A stretch of DNA of 60,585 nt from CAG-390 sp045636385 (GCA_045636385.1 JAZTXK010000077.1:1-60585); one strand, 5' to 3'. Shown: positions 1-8,398, numbered from the stretch's first letter. The notes: a model not told the origin generated them from the letters alone. Program-made: numbers and translations.

Positions 1-78
1 GGTCGTAGCCATGTCGTTCTGTGAGCCAAGGAGTTGGCCAAGGGAGTTGTCTTCCTAAGACCGCTTGGCCTCCGACTT
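1..78. other. Sequencing adapter contamination (MGI/BGISEQ) with 10-nt index
   Basis: Positions 3-36 match the MGI/BGISEQ read-2 adapter (it contains CATGTCGTTCTGTGAGCC and ends AAGGAGTTG). Positions 47-78 match the reverse complement of the read-1 adapter (TTGTCTTCCTAAGACCGC at the start, CTCCGACTT at the end). Exactly 10 bases, 37-46, lie between them, which is the length of an MGI sample index. I recognise these from memory of the adapter sequences; the order and spacing are as in the library construct. The stretch is synthetic, so any reading frame that starts in it, such as the TTG at 34, is an artefact. Confidence 0.95.
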
Positions 79-954
79 GGCAACCTTGTCAAGAGAACTC
101 TCGATATGCAGAAGAAGTATTTCGATAAGAAGATCGAAGCTCCCGCCGCTCCCGAAGCACTTGACGACGAGTTCAAGTCCGTCTGTGCAGAGGCTGTAAA
201 GAGCTATTACGAGGCTATGGACAGCTACCATATCGCCGATGCTATCGACGCGATCCTCTCGCTCCTCCGCCGCGCAAACAAGTATATCGACGAGACCCAG
301 CCTTGGGTTCTCGCGAAGAACGAGGAGACCAGCGCGCGTCTTGCAACCGTTCTTTATAACCTTCTCGAATCCATCCGTTGGGGTGCAGTAATGCTTGCTC
401 CTATGGTTCCCGCGACCGCAGAGACTATCTTCGCACAGCTCGGAACCTCCAACACCACCTTTGAGAGCATCGGTGGCGAGTTTAACGGTACCGTCGCAGG
501 TGCTTCCGTCAACGATTCCGCAGTTCTCTTTGCAAGAATTGACGAGCAGAAGACTCTTGAGGCTATCTACGCCGAGATCGAAGCTGCAAGAAAGGCTGCA
601 GAGGCTCCCAAGATCGAAAAGCCCGAGGGATGCGCTATCATCGGCTTTGAGGACTTTATGAAGGTCGAGCTCCGCACCGCGCAGATCATCGAGTGTGAGC
701 CCGTGCCGAAGGCAAAGAAGCTTCTCAAGCTCAAGGTTGACCTCGGATATGAGACCCGTCAGGTCGTTTCGGGTATTGCTAAATTCTACAAGCCCGAGGA
801 TCTTATCGGCAAGAAGATCGTTCTCGTTGCTAACCTCGCGCCCGCAAAGCTTTGCGGCGTTGAGTCCGAGGGTATGCTTCTCGCTTCGGGTGAAGAGGAA
901 GTAAGGGTTATCTTCCTTGATCCCGCAACTCCTCTCGGAGAGCGTGTTCGCTGA
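79..954 (+). CDS. metG: Methionyl-tRNA synthetase, C-terminal part (5' truncated)
   Basis: This enzyme charges tRNA-Met with methionine in the cytoplasm. Only the last 291 codons are present; full-length clostridial MetRS is about 640 residues, so the catalytic Rossmann core with HIGH and KMSKS is missing. What remains is the helical anticodon-binding domain (GNLVKRT at the join, then a Trp-rich stretch with QPWVLAK) and a C-terminal EMAP/Trbp111-type OB domain that starts near base 640 with FEDFMKVELR and ends with SEGMLLAS. The reading frame happens to stay open into the adapter, but nothing upstream of base 79 resembles MetRS. The stop codon overlaps the tatD start by one base, so the two are co-transcribed. 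Identification is secure; the 5' boundary is set by the artefact. Confidence 0.95.
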   Translation, partial: GNLVKRTLDMQKKYFDKKIEAPAAPEALDDEFKSVCAEAVKSYYEAMDSYHIADAIDAILSLLRRANKYIDETQPWVLAKNEETSARLATVLYNLLESIRWGAVMLAPMVPATAETIFAQLGTSNTTFESIGGEFNGTVAGASVNDSAVLFARIDEQKTLEAIYAEIEAARKAAEAPKIEKPEGCAIIGFEDFMKVELRTAQIIECEPVPKAKKLLKLKVDLGYETRQVVSGIAKFYKPEDLIGKKIVLVANLAPAKLCGVESEGMLLASGEEEVRVIFLDPATPLGERVR

Positions 955-1748
955 TGAGCGGCATTTTTGATACACACGCCCACTATACTGACAAAAGATT
1001 TGAAAACGAATTTGAGGGCGGCGCTTCGGCGCTGCTCTCTGCCGTTTTCGCGAACGGTGTTGATAAAATTTTAAACGTGGGCACCAACACCGCAAACTCC
1101 CTCGAAGTCGTTAAAATGGCATTCCAATACGAAGGAATGTACGCCGCAGTCGGTATCCATCCCTCCGACGTTGACGAGGAAGAGTCGCTCGAGGACGCTA
1201 TCGCAAAGCTCCGCGCTTTGCTTGACAAGAGAGAAGAGTACAAGATCGTCGCTCTCGGCGAGATCGGACTCGACTATCATTGGCGTCAGGATAATAAGGA
1301 AAAACAGGCGGAATATCTTGAAGCACAGCTTCTCCTTGCCGAGGAATACGATATCCCCGTCATAATCCACGACCGCGAAGCGCACGGCGACGTCTTCGAA
1401 GCTGTGGTACTGCGCCACCCGAAGGTGCGCGGTGTTTTCCATTGTTATTCGGGAAGTGCCGAAATGGCAAAGGATCTCGTTCGTCGCGGATGGTATATCT
1501 CCTTTACGGGAGTGATCACCTACAAGAACGCTCCTATCGTTCAGGCGTGTGCAAAGGTAGTGCCTCTTGACCGTATGCTCGTCGAGACCGACGCACCCTA
1601 TCTCGCGCCGATCCCCTACCGTAGTAAGACTAACAGAAGCGATTATATCGAGTATACAATACGCACAATTTCCCAGCTTGTCGATGTTTCCGAGGACGAA
1701 ATTCGTACTCGTACACACGATAATGCATGTAAATTATTCTCTATATAA
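954..1748 (+). CDS. tatD: TatD family metal-dependent deoxyribonuclease
   Basis: A 264-residue TIM-barrel hydrolase of the TatD family, whose members are metal-dependent 3'-5' exonucleases and D-Tyr-tRNA related hydrolases. The metal ligands are all visible: H8 and H10 in FDTHAH, E103 in GEIGLDYH, H139 in VIIHDR, H163 in FHCYSG and D213 in ETDAPYLAP. The length is normal for the family. The ATG overlaps the metG stop by one base (TGATG), so it is translationally coupled. The metG-tatD order is common in Firmicutes, where rsmA (ksgA) often follows; here an AT-rich gap follows instead. The identity is firm, but the physiological substrate is not known from sequence. Confidence 0.95.
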   Translation: MSGIFDTHAHYTDKRFENEFEGGASALLSAVFANGVDKILNVGTNTANSLEVVKMAFQYEGMYAAVGIHPSDVDEEESLEDAIAKLRALLDKREEYKIVALGEIGLDYHWRQDNKEKQAEYLEAQLLLAEEYDIPVIIHDREAHGDVFEAVVLRHPKVRGVFHCYSGSAEMAKDLVRRGWYISFTGVITYKNAPIVQACAKVVPLDRMLVETDAPYLAPIPYRSKTNRSDYIEYTIRTISQLVDVSEDEIRTRTHDNACKLFSI

Positions 1749-1810
1749 TAAAAAAATCATAAAAAATTCAAATTTTTATGAAAAAATCGTCAAAAATCAC
1801 GAAAAAGTAC

Positions 1811-1839
1811 TTGAAATTATGATCGATTTGTTGTATAAT
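1811..1839 (+). promoter_or_regulatory. Promoter of the EF-G-like gene
   Basis: TTGAAA at 1811-1816 and TATAAT at 1834-1839 are separated by 17 bases, a near-consensus housekeeping sigma site. It lies about 95 bases before the EF-G-like start, in an AT-rich gap, and leaves a leader of roughly 85-90 nt. Confidence 0.8.
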
Positions 1840-1898
1840 AAACATCGTGATGTGTTTTTAACGCTCACGTAAATATGTAAATATTAAAAAACATAAAT

Positions 1899-1918
1899 GC
1901 CCCGTCCGCGGATGGGGC
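1899..1918 (+). promoter_or_regulatory. GC-rich leader hairpin just before the EF-G-like RBS
   Basis: GCCCC and GGGGC flank a GC-rich centre, giving a stem of about 8 pairs (one G-U) directly followed by the AGGAAGG ribosome binding site at about 1920-1926. No run of T follows, so it is not a terminator. It could stabilise the mRNA end or tune translation; nothing in the sequence decides which. Confidence 0.45.
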
Positions 1919-1934
1919 GAGGAAGGAACCCCTT

Positions 1935-3989
1935 ATGGCAACAATCGATACCAAATCCATTAGAAACGTAGCTCTGCTCGGACACGGCGGCTGCGGCAAG
2001 ACCTCCATCGCTGAGGCTATGCTCTATCTCACCGGCGGAACCGATCGTCTCGGTAAGACCGCTGACGGCAACACTGTATGTGACTATGATCCCGAAGAGG
2101 TAAAGAGAGGCTTCTCTATTTCCGCATCTCTTGCTCCCATTTCGTGGAAGAATATGAAGATAAACGTTTTCGATACCCCCGGTTACCTCGACTTCGTAGG
2201 CGAAGTTCATCAGTCTCTCCGTGCTGCTGACAGCGCACTCATTTGCGTTGACGCAAAGTCGGGTGTTGAAGTAGGAACCGAGCTTGCTTGGGACTATGCT
2301 ACCGCTGCAGGTCTCCCCAAGGCATTCTTCGTAAATAAGTGCGAGGATAACGATGCTGATTTCGAAAAGGTCTTCAACGAGCTTCACGATACCTTCGGCA
2401 ACACCCTCTGTCCTGTATTCGTTCCCGTAAGATCCGGCGATAAGGTTACTATGATCGACCTCGTCGAGATGAAGGCGTTTGCATATGATGCAAAGGGCAA
2501 GAGAAGCGAAGCTCCCATGACCGACGATCTCAAGGATATCGCTTCTAACTATAAGGAAGCCTTCAACGAGGCAGTTGCAGGTACCTCCGACGAGCTTATG
2601 ATGAAGTACTTCGACGGCGAAGAGATCACCAAGGAAGAGGCTGCAATGGCTCTCCACCAGGGTATCTTCGAGGGCACCATCACTCCCGTATACTGCGGTT
2701 CCGCAGTTAATATGTGGGGTATCATCGCTATCCTCGACGCTATCGTTGAGTCCTTCCCCAGACATACCGCTAAGAAGGTTGAAAAGTCCACCGAAGGCGC
2801 AGACGTTGAGATCGATCCCGCAGGCAAGACCAGCATCTTCGTATTCAAGACCGTCGCTGACCCGTTCGTAGGTAAGATGTCCTTCTTCAAGGTTATGAAC
2901 GGTACTCTCAAGAAGGATATGACTCTCAAGAACCTCACCAACGGTACTTCCGAGAAGATGGCTCATATCTATACCATCAAGGGCAAGACCCAGACCGAGG
3001 TTGACGAGCTCGCATGCGGCGATATCGGTATGATCGCAAAGCTTGCTAACACCAACACCAACGATACTCTTTCCGACGGTGCCGATGTAGCATACGCTAA
3101 GATCACATATCCCACTCCTTACATGAGCCAGGCTATGGTTCCCGCAACCGCTAAGGACGAGAGCAAGATTTCCCAGTCCATGGCTCGTATGCTCGAGGAA
3201 GACCTTACCCTCAAGTACGTTACCGATCCCGAGACCCATCAGATGGTTCTCTCCGGTATCGGCGATATGCACCTTGCAGTTCTCTCTGCAAAGCTCAAGG
3301 CTCGTTATGGCGTAACCATCAACCTTGAAACTCCCAAGATTCCTTACCGTGAGAAGATCACCAAGACCGTTGATATCCACGCTCGTCATAAGAAGCAGAA
3401 CGGTGGTTCCGGTCAGTTCGGTGACGTTTGGATCAAGTTCGGTCCCGGCGAAGAGCCCGGCCTTACCTTCACCGTTTCCGTTGTCGGCGGCGTAGTTCCC
3501 AAGAACTTCAACCCCGCAGTTGAAAAGGGTCTTCTTGAGGCTATGGTTAAGGGCGTTGCAGGATTCCCGATGACCTACCTCGCAGCAGATCTCCACGACG
3601 GTTCTTACCACCCCGTTGACTCTGATGAAATGTCCTTCAAGACCGCTGCTATCATGGCGTATAAGCAGTGCCTCGAGCAGGCAGCTCCCGTTCTTATGGA
3701 GCCTGTCGGCGATCTCGATATCACTGTTCCCGAGGATCTCGTTGGTGACGTTATGGGCGACCTCAACAAGCGCCGCGGAAGCATTATGGGTATGGATCCC
3801 GCTGCAAAGAAGGGTTATACCGTAGTTCACGCTACCGCTCCCAAGTCCGAGCTCGTTGACTACCCGATCGCACTCCGCGCTATGTCTCAGGGCCGCGGCT
3901 CCTTCGAGTTCAACGTAACCGACTACGCTGTAGTACCCGGCAACATCTCCGCTAAGATCGTTGAAGAGTACAAGAAGTCTCTCGCATAA
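1935..3989 (+). CDS. fusA: Elongation factor G-like translational GTPase (EF-G2 type)
   Basis: A 684-residue five-domain translational GTPase related to EF-G. The G1 loop is GHGGCGKTS (residues 16-24), G3 is DTPGY (80-84) and G4 is NKCE (134-137). Canonical EF-G has DTPGH and NKMD, so the histidine that activates water for GTP hydrolysis is Tyr84 here and the base-specificity Asp is Glu. The GHGG P-loop and DTPGY are traits of the EF-G2/EF-G-like branch, so this is probably a paralogue rather than the main translocase; the canonical fusA is not in the window. Domain IV (GGVVPKNF, KGVAGFP) and domain V are complete. It has its own promoter, a strong RBS and a following hairpin. Codon use is strongly biased, which suggests high expression. 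The fusA symbol is used in the broad sense. Confidence 0.88.
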   Translation: MATIDTKSIRNVALLGHGGCGKTSIAEAMLYLTGGTDRLGKTADGNTVCDYDPEEVKRGFSISASLAPISWKNMKINVFDTPGYLDFVGEVHQSLRAADSALICVDAKSGVEVGTELAWDYATAAGLPKAFFVNKCEDNDADFEKVFNELHDTFGNTLCPVFVPVRSGDKVTMIDLVEMKAFAYDAKGKRSEAPMTDDLKDIASNYKEAFNEAVAGTSDELMMKYFDGEEITKEEAAMALHQGIFEGTITPVYCGSAVNMWGIIAILDAIVESFPRHTAKKVEKSTEGADVEIDPAGKTSIFVFKTVADPFVGKMSFFKVMNGTLKKDMTLKNLTNGTSEKMAHIYTIKGKTQTEVDELACGDIGMIAKLANTNTNDTLSDGADVAYAKITYPTPYMSQAMVPATAKDESKISQSMARMLEEDLTLKYVTDPETHQMVLSGIGDMHLAVLSAKLKARYGVTINLETPKIPYREKITKTVDIHARHKKQNGGSGQFGDVWIKFGPGEEPGLTFTVSVVGGVVPKNFNPAVEKGLLEAMVKGVAGFPMTYLAADLHDGSYHPVDSDEMSFKTAAIMAYKQCLEQAAPVLMEPVGDLDITVPEDLVGDVMGDLNKRRGSIMGMDPAAKKGYTVVHATAPKSELVDYPIALRAMSQGRGSFEFNVTDYAVVPGNISAKIVEEYKKSLA

Positions 3990-4004
3990 TTAACTTATAA
4001 TAAC

Positions 4005-4031
4005 ATCGGGGCTGTTTCTGACAGCCCCGAT
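4005..4031 (+). terminator. Terminator-like hairpin after the EF-G-like gene
   Basis: A perfect 11-bp stem, ATCGGGGCTGT with ACAGCCCCGAT, closes a TTCTG loop 15 bases after the stop codon. The T-run after it is poor, so termination may be partial and allow reading into the next small gene, whose start lies 17 bases on. Confidence 0.7.
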
Positions 4032-4047
4032 ATGATTTGAGGATCGT

Positions 4048-4539
4048 ATGAAAATCTTTGCTTTTACCAAAACGGGATTGATAAGAATTGTCGCAACCTC
4101 GCTGATGCTGTCTGTTTATATAAGTGCAATAATACTGAATTTCGCTTCGCAGGGGTATACTGCCGGCAACTTCTTTGCAACGGTTGTTTTCTGCCTTACT
4201 CTTACGCTGTTTTGTATTTTTGCAAAATTGAAAAACCACCCTCCGCTCCTGTGGGGAGCAAGAGGATGGCTGATCGCATCATCGATTGTGTTTTTTCTCG
4301 GAATTGTTTTTTCACTGGCGGACGTCACTCTTTCGGGATTTTTCGGTAGTTTGATCGGATATCTTTTTATTATGATATCACCGTATTTCGGAATCTATTA
4401 TATTATTGATATAGATTGGATTTACGCAGACGTCCTGCTCGGAATAATCGGAATAATTACGTCAGTACTGATCTGGTTTATTCCCGTGTGGGTACAAAAG
4501 GCGGTTGACCGACATAAGCTTATCAAAAAGTACCGTTAA
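4048..4539 (+). CDS. Small integral membrane protein of unknown function
   Basis: A 163-residue hydrophobic protein that I do not recognise. Four membrane segments can be read at about residues 10-32, 40-58, 70-92 and 98-150, the last long enough to be two. It has a short basic C-terminus (VDRHKLIKKYR) and no conserved catalytic motif. The start ATG follows TGAGGAT, a modest RBS. Its 3' end overlaps the 3' end of convergent truB by 4 bases. It has no own promoter that I can see and may be reached by read-through of the hairpin after the EF-G-like gene. Confidence 0.75.
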   Translation: MKIFAFTKTGLIRIVATSLMLSVYISAIILNFASQGYTAGNFFATVVFCLTLTLFCIFAKLKNHPPLLWGARGWLIASSIVFFLGIVFSLADVTLSGFFGSLIGYLFIMISPYFGIYYIIDIDWIYADVLLGIIGIITSVLIWFIPVWVQKAVDRHKLIKKYR

Positions 4540-5453
4540 AGTACGAAAAGCTTGATCGATTTGACAGCAAGACCGTTTTCATACTCGCGGACCTCGCCGA
4601 GAGCGAAAAATCCGCCTTTAGAGTCAAGCACTCTGAGCCTCGTTGCGACGGGGTACTCGGGGAGCTTGGCTTTTTTTAGATATATCTCGCAACCGGAGCG
4701 GAAGAGCTTCTCATAAAATGCGGGAAGCATTACGGCTTCAAGCTCGTTAAAGATTTCTTCAACGGGGCGGAGAAGTGCAAGTCTTTCTTCAATCGAAAGT
4801 TGTTCTATCTCCTCAAGCGTGTGTGCCTCGCTTATCGGAAATCCGCAAGCCGCGCTTCTTTCGAGGGTTGCCATAGCGCCGCCGCAACCGAGTGCCTTTC
4901 CGATATCCGCGCAAAGTGTGCGGATATAAGTTCCGGCGGAGCATTCGACCTCAAGTCGGTAATCGTTGCCCTCGATATGCTCGGCGGAGATTGAATACAC
5001 CTCGATCTCCCTCGCCTCGCGCTCGACGGTACCTCCCTCGCGTGCTATATCGCAAAGCTTCTTACCGCCGACCTTAAGCGCACTGTACATGGGAGGAATC
5101 TGTTTTATCTTACCTCTGAAAGCCGACAGAACTTCCTTGACGTCGTTTTCAGTCACGTTTACGGGATATTCGGTAATAACGTTACCCGTCGTATCCTCGG
5201 TATCCGTTTCAATTCCGAGACGTAGCGTTGCGGTATAAATCTTTCTGTCCGAAAGCGAATACTCGCAAGCCTTCGCCGCGCGGCCGATAAGAACTACGAG
5301 AACTCCCGTCGCCATAGGATCAAGTGTTCCCGTATGACCAACCTTTTTGGTGGAATACAAACGGCGAACCTTGTTTACGATATCGTGTGACGTCGGACCT
5401 TGCGGTTTGTTGACGATAAGTACACCGCAGGGTTCGTTTATCATATCTGCCAT
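4536..5453 (-). CDS. truB: tRNA pseudouridine(55) synthase
   Basis: Makes pseudouridine 55 in the T-loop of most tRNAs. The family signature GHTGTLDPMATG is at residues 39-50, with catalytic D45; the N-terminal VNKPQGPTSHD and the C-terminal PUA-like segment are present, and 305 residues is the normal length. Translation could also begin at Met4, because the first three residues (MAD) are not conserved. Its start codon overlaps the trmB stop by one base, so trmB and truB form a minus-strand tRNA-modification operon. In many bacteria truB sits beside rbfA and ribF; here it is with trmB. Confidence 0.95.
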   Translation of the reverse strand: MADMINEPCGVLIVNKPQGPTSHDIVNKVRRLYSTKKVGHTGTLDPMATGVLVVLIGRAAKACEYSLSDRKIYTATLRLGIETDTEDTTGNVITEYPVNVTENDVKEVLSAFRGKIKQIPPMYSALKVGGKKLCDIAREGGTVEREAREIEVYSISAEHIEGNDYRLEVECSAGTYIRTLCADIGKALGCGGAMATLERSAACGFPISEAHTLEEIEQLSIEERLALLRPVEEIFNELEAVMLPAFYEKLFRSGCEIYLKKAKLPEYPVATRLRVLDSKGGFFALGEVREYENGLAVKSIKLFVL

Positions 5454-6118
5454 TATTCCGCGTCCTTTACGGGAAACTTAACGTGAGCCGAGAATATTTT
5501 CTGACCCAGGTCGGTGAATCTCTTTTCGTACTCAGTGACGATGTTTGTTGCTGCAAGCTCGCTTGAGTGAAGATCGCGGGTATAGAAAATGATCTCAAGT
5601 CCGTACTCCTTGAACTGCTCGATCGACCAGTCAAAGAGATCCTCGTTATCCGTCTTGAAATGAAGCTCTCCACCGGGAACGAGAAGCTTTTCATATCTCG
5701 CGAGGAATCCGGGAGCAGTAAGTCTGCGCTTGTGCTGACCCTTCTTAGGCCACGGGTCGGAGAAGTTTGCATAGATGCAGTCAAAGGTGCCGGGCGCAAA
5801 CCAATCGGTAAGGTACTCGGCGTTGCCGATAATAAATTTGACGTTGTCGGGACGCTCGTCAAGAGTAGCCTTTGCCTTCTCGAGCGCGAACATGGCTACG
5901 TCAGGAACTCGCTCGAGCGCAATAATACCGTGCTCGGGATGCATTTTACTAAGTCCGCGGGCAAAGTCACCCTTGCCGCAGCCGATCTCGAGGAGCATCG
6001 GACACTTCTTTCCGAAAATCTCTTCCTCTTTTCCGAAGCATTCAATGGGATTTTTAAGCAAAAGTTCGGCACATGCTTCAATTCTTTCTGCCGAATGCTT
6101 CTTTTTTCTCATTCTCAT
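5453..6118 (-). CDS. trmB: tRNA (guanine-N7-)-methyltransferase
   Basis: Methylates G46 of tRNA using S-adenosylmethionine. The SAM-binding loop LLEIGCGKGDFA, the acidic IIALERV, the NFSDPWPKKGQHKRRL block and the C-terminal TEYEKRF are all typical of TrmB. The frame stays open to base 6193, but the extra N-terminal residues are hydrophobic and not conserved, while MRMRKKKH at 6118 matches the usual TrmB start. An AAGAGAGA ribosome binding site precedes this ATG, and a TATATT/TATAAT-rich stretch at about 6140-6160 looks like the promoter, inside the extended frame. With this start the protein has 221 residues. It is coupled to truB downstream. Confidence 0.93.
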   Translation of the reverse strand: MRMRKKKHSAERIEACAELLLKNPIECFGKEEEIFGKKCPMLLEIGCGKGDFARGLSKMHPEHGIIALERVPDVAMFALEKAKATLDERPDNVKFIIGNAEYLTDWFAPGTFDCIYANFSDPWPKKGQHKRRLTAPGFLARYEKLLVPGGELHFKTDNEDLFDWSIEQFKEYGLEIIFYTRDLHSSELAATNIVTEYEKRFTDLGQKIFSAHVKFPVKDAE

Positions 6119-6291
6119 CTTGAAATCTCTCTTAAAATCTGCTATAATATAATATAAGTATGCGCAAAATCGTTTTTTGCCGTTTGCACGCATATATTAT
6201 ATCACATAATTTTGAATTTTTCACCTCTTTTTTACAAAAACTGAAAAATTTTTGAAAGAAACGAAAAGTATTTGAAGATTCGGAGATCAAT

Positions 6292-7248
6292 ATGAAGAAA
6301 GAAGAATTTTTGAAGTTGCTCCACGCAAGACTTATCGAACGAGGTATTGATAAGGAAACCGCGGAAAAGGAAACTTCACACGTACGTACTTACCTGACAG
6401 AGTCGGGTACGGAGGAAATCAATGTCTCCCTCGACGAGATGGTTGACGGTATTATCTCTATGCTCGAATCGGGCAAGGACAAGAAAATGCCCGAAAAGAA
6501 GCCCGCGACACCTGCCAAGCCAAAGCCTGCAGCGCCTAAAGCGAAAGTAAAGGACGAAGATCAAAAGAAGCCAAAGGCGAAGCAATCCGAAGAAAAGCCA
6601 AAAGCGGCAGAGGAAAAAGAAGAACCATCCGAAGAAAAACGCAGTCTGCTTTACAGAATGATGGCTAAGGTTGACAAGGTCATTAAGCATCTGCAGAAGG
6701 CGAAAGCTGAAAAGGCGGCTGAAAAAGAAAAAAAGAAAGCCGAAAAAGAAGATCGCGCAGACGATTTGGATATTATTGAATACATTCCTCCAAGACAGAA
6801 GGAAAAAATCCAATATGCAGAAAACGGTAAGATGAGGAATGAGTGGGTCTACGTCGCCATTCTCGTCGTAGCGATCCCGATAGCCGTCGCGCTGATACTG
6901 TTGTCCGTAATTTTGTATCTTGGATTTTGGATAGCACTCGCGCTTCTGATGATTGCGTGTGTATGCGTTCTCGTTGTATTCATTACGGCAGGAGCATTTG
7001 TTTCCATCGTCGGAATAGTATACGGCGTAGTTGAATTGATAACCGGAAATACCCCCGTAGCGCTCTTTGAGATCGGACTTGGGATTATCGTCGGCTCTAT
7101 CGTTATGTTTATCGGTATTCTCATTTACAATTTTGCGGTAAGATTTATCCCGTTCGGTATGAAGCTTCTCGCAAAGCTGTTCAAACTCGGTTTCCGTGCC
7201 CTCAGATCGGGCTATAATATGTTGAAAGGAGCAGTATCAGAGTTATGA
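6292..7248 (+). CDS. HAAS (DUF1700-like) domain membrane protein
   Basis: 318 residues in three parts. Residues 1-60 form a HAAS-type helical domain that begins MKKEEFLKLLHARL, like DUF1700 proteins. Residues 65-165 are a low-complexity Lys/Ala/Glu/Pro linker. From about 180 on there are four to five membrane helices, ending in a basic amphipathic tail. HAAS proteins are usually encoded beside a PadR regulator and a DUF4097 protein and are thought to couple regulation to the cell envelope; here the DUF4097-like partner follows with a 4-nt ATGA overlap, but no PadR gene is adjacent. The RBS is CGGAGAT. The linker is longer than usual and is repetitive at the DNA level (AAG/GAA codons). Family assignment is likely; function is unknown. 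Confidence 0.75.
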   Translation: MKKEEFLKLLHARLIERGIDKETAEKETSHVRTYLTESGTEEINVSLDEMVDGIISMLESGKDKKMPEKKPATPAKPKPAAPKAKVKDEDQKKPKAKQSEEKPKAAEEKEEPSEEKRSLLYRMMAKVDKVIKHLQKAKAEKAAEKEKKKAEKEDRADDLDIIEYIPPRQKEKIQYAENGKMRNEWVYVAILVVAIPIAVALILLSVILYLGFWIALALLMIACVCVLVVFITAGAFVSIVGIVYGVVELITGNTPVALFEIGLGIIVGSIVMFIGILIYNFAVRFIPFGMKLLAKLFKLGFRALRSGYNMLKGAVSEL

Positions 7249-8357
7249 AGCCAACCTCAGTTATATTTTTGATAGTTTCTGTTTTGCTTGCCTGCCTTGG
7301 CGTCATACTGTGTATGACTGCAACCTCATTGGCAAATGAGCAGGGAGTAGGTCTGTTTACTCAGGTAGGAGACGGAGACGATAATTACGTTTACTCCGAA
7401 ACTTTTTCGGAAGAAGAATTGAAAAAGATCGTTCTTAAGGTAAGCGACGTTAAAGTTAACGTCATTGGCAACGCTGAGGAAAGCAGAATCGAGCTTGTGA
7501 ATTTCCCCAACAACGCATATCAGATCCAAGCGGGACGCTCAACACTTCAGATCTCTGACAATGCCGGTATTTCCGGAATTATCGACGTTGAAAACCTAAA
7601 AATCAATTTCAACGGATTCCGCGATTACCTTCGTTATGTATTTGATGACAGCGTAAAAGAAAAATCGCTTAATCTCTATCTTACTGAAAATGCAGATCTC
7701 GTCAATTTGAATATTACTACCACAACGGGAGATATTTCTGTATCAAATTTCAATACAGATTGCGACTTTAAGATTGTAATTTCTGATGGAGTAGTAGATT
7801 TCAAGGACGTGGCCACCGAGTCCTCGGTACAGATCGAAGCGACCGAAAGTGCGAATATAAATATCGACAACGTGACCGCTGATGAGATTAGAATTATGTC
7901 TCCTAACAGCGAATGCTTTGTTGATATTACGGATACTACATTTACTCGTGCTATGTATATCGAGGTTAAGTCCGGTGACGTTTACTACGATAGAGTTGAA
8001 TCGGATTTTGCGGGCATTGACGTAAAGCTCGAGGCACCCGGAAATACTATCAGCGTATACGGCGATAACTATTCGGATTCTTACGTTGAGTTTAACGCTC
8101 CCGTTAAGGGTGACCAGAACACCAGCCAGCCTTCTGTAACTCCCACCCCCGATGAAACCACATCGGCAGATGAGCAAACTACCGCACCGGATACACAACC
8201 CAACGGTGATGAAGAAACAACAGCCGCTGAAGAAACCACATCCGAGCCCGAAAATATCGGCGATATTGAAGAAGAGGAAGAAAACAATTCTTCCGTCTCC
8301 ATACCCGCTAATTCGCTTACCGTTATTATCGGTGAAGGAAGCATTGAAATCAAATAA
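7245..8357 (+). CDS. DUF4097-like secreted/anchored beta-repeat protein
   Basis: A 370-residue protein with an N-terminal hydrophobic segment (about residues 5-30) that acts as a signal anchor. Residues 60-280 are rich in short alternating beta strands with N, D and T turns (for example NLNITTTTGDISVSNF), the pattern of DUF4097 right-handed beta-helix proteins. Then comes a Thr/Glu/Ser/Pro-rich linker (about 285-345) and a short hydrophobic strand at the end. The start overlaps the HAAS gene by 4 nt, so the two products are made together and may interact at the membrane. There is no sortase motif. The C-terminal linker is like those of wall-spanning proteins. The function is not known. Confidence 0.7.
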   Translation: MKPTSVIFLIVSVLLACLGVILCMTATSLANEQGVGLFTQVGDGDDNYVYSETFSEEELKKIVLKVSDVKVNVIGNAEESRIELVNFPNNAYQIQAGRSTLQISDNAGISGIIDVENLKINFNGFRDYLRYVFDDSVKEKSLNLYLTENADLVNLNITTTTGDISVSNFNTDCDFKIVISDGVVDFKDVATESSVQIEATESANINIDNVTADEIRIMSPNSECFVDITDTTFTRAMYIEVKSGDVYYDRVESDFAGIDVKLEAPGNTISVYGDNYSDSYVEFNAPVKGDQNTSQPSVTPTPDETTSADEQTTAPDTQPNGDEETTAAEETTSEPENIGDIEEEEENNSSVSIPANSLTVIIGEGSIEIK

Positions 8358-8369
8358 TTCAAAAAAATT

Positions 8370-8398
8370 AACCGGAGCGGTGTAAAACCGCTCCGGTT
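8370..8398. terminator. Bidirectional terminator between DUF4097-like gene and ychF
   Basis: A perfect 12-bp stem, AACCGGAGCGGT with ACCGCTCCGGTT, and a 5-base loop lie between two convergent genes. A7 at 8361-8367 becomes a U-run on the minus strand, so it serves ychF best; on the plus strand only a few T follow. Confidence 0.88.

Noticed and set aside
34..78. TTG start and 15 codons in front of the metG fragment
   Set aside because: They are read from adapter sequence, not from the genome.
1884..3830. Long open antisense frame opposite the EF-G-like gene (648 codons)
   Set aside because: It mirrors the strongly biased codons of the sense gene, has no RBS or known domain, and its translation is of low complexity in character.
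6480..6780. Lys/Glu/Ala codon-rich stretch as a tandem DNA repeat
   Set aside because: There is no fixed unit; it is a low-complexity protein linker within the HAAS gene.
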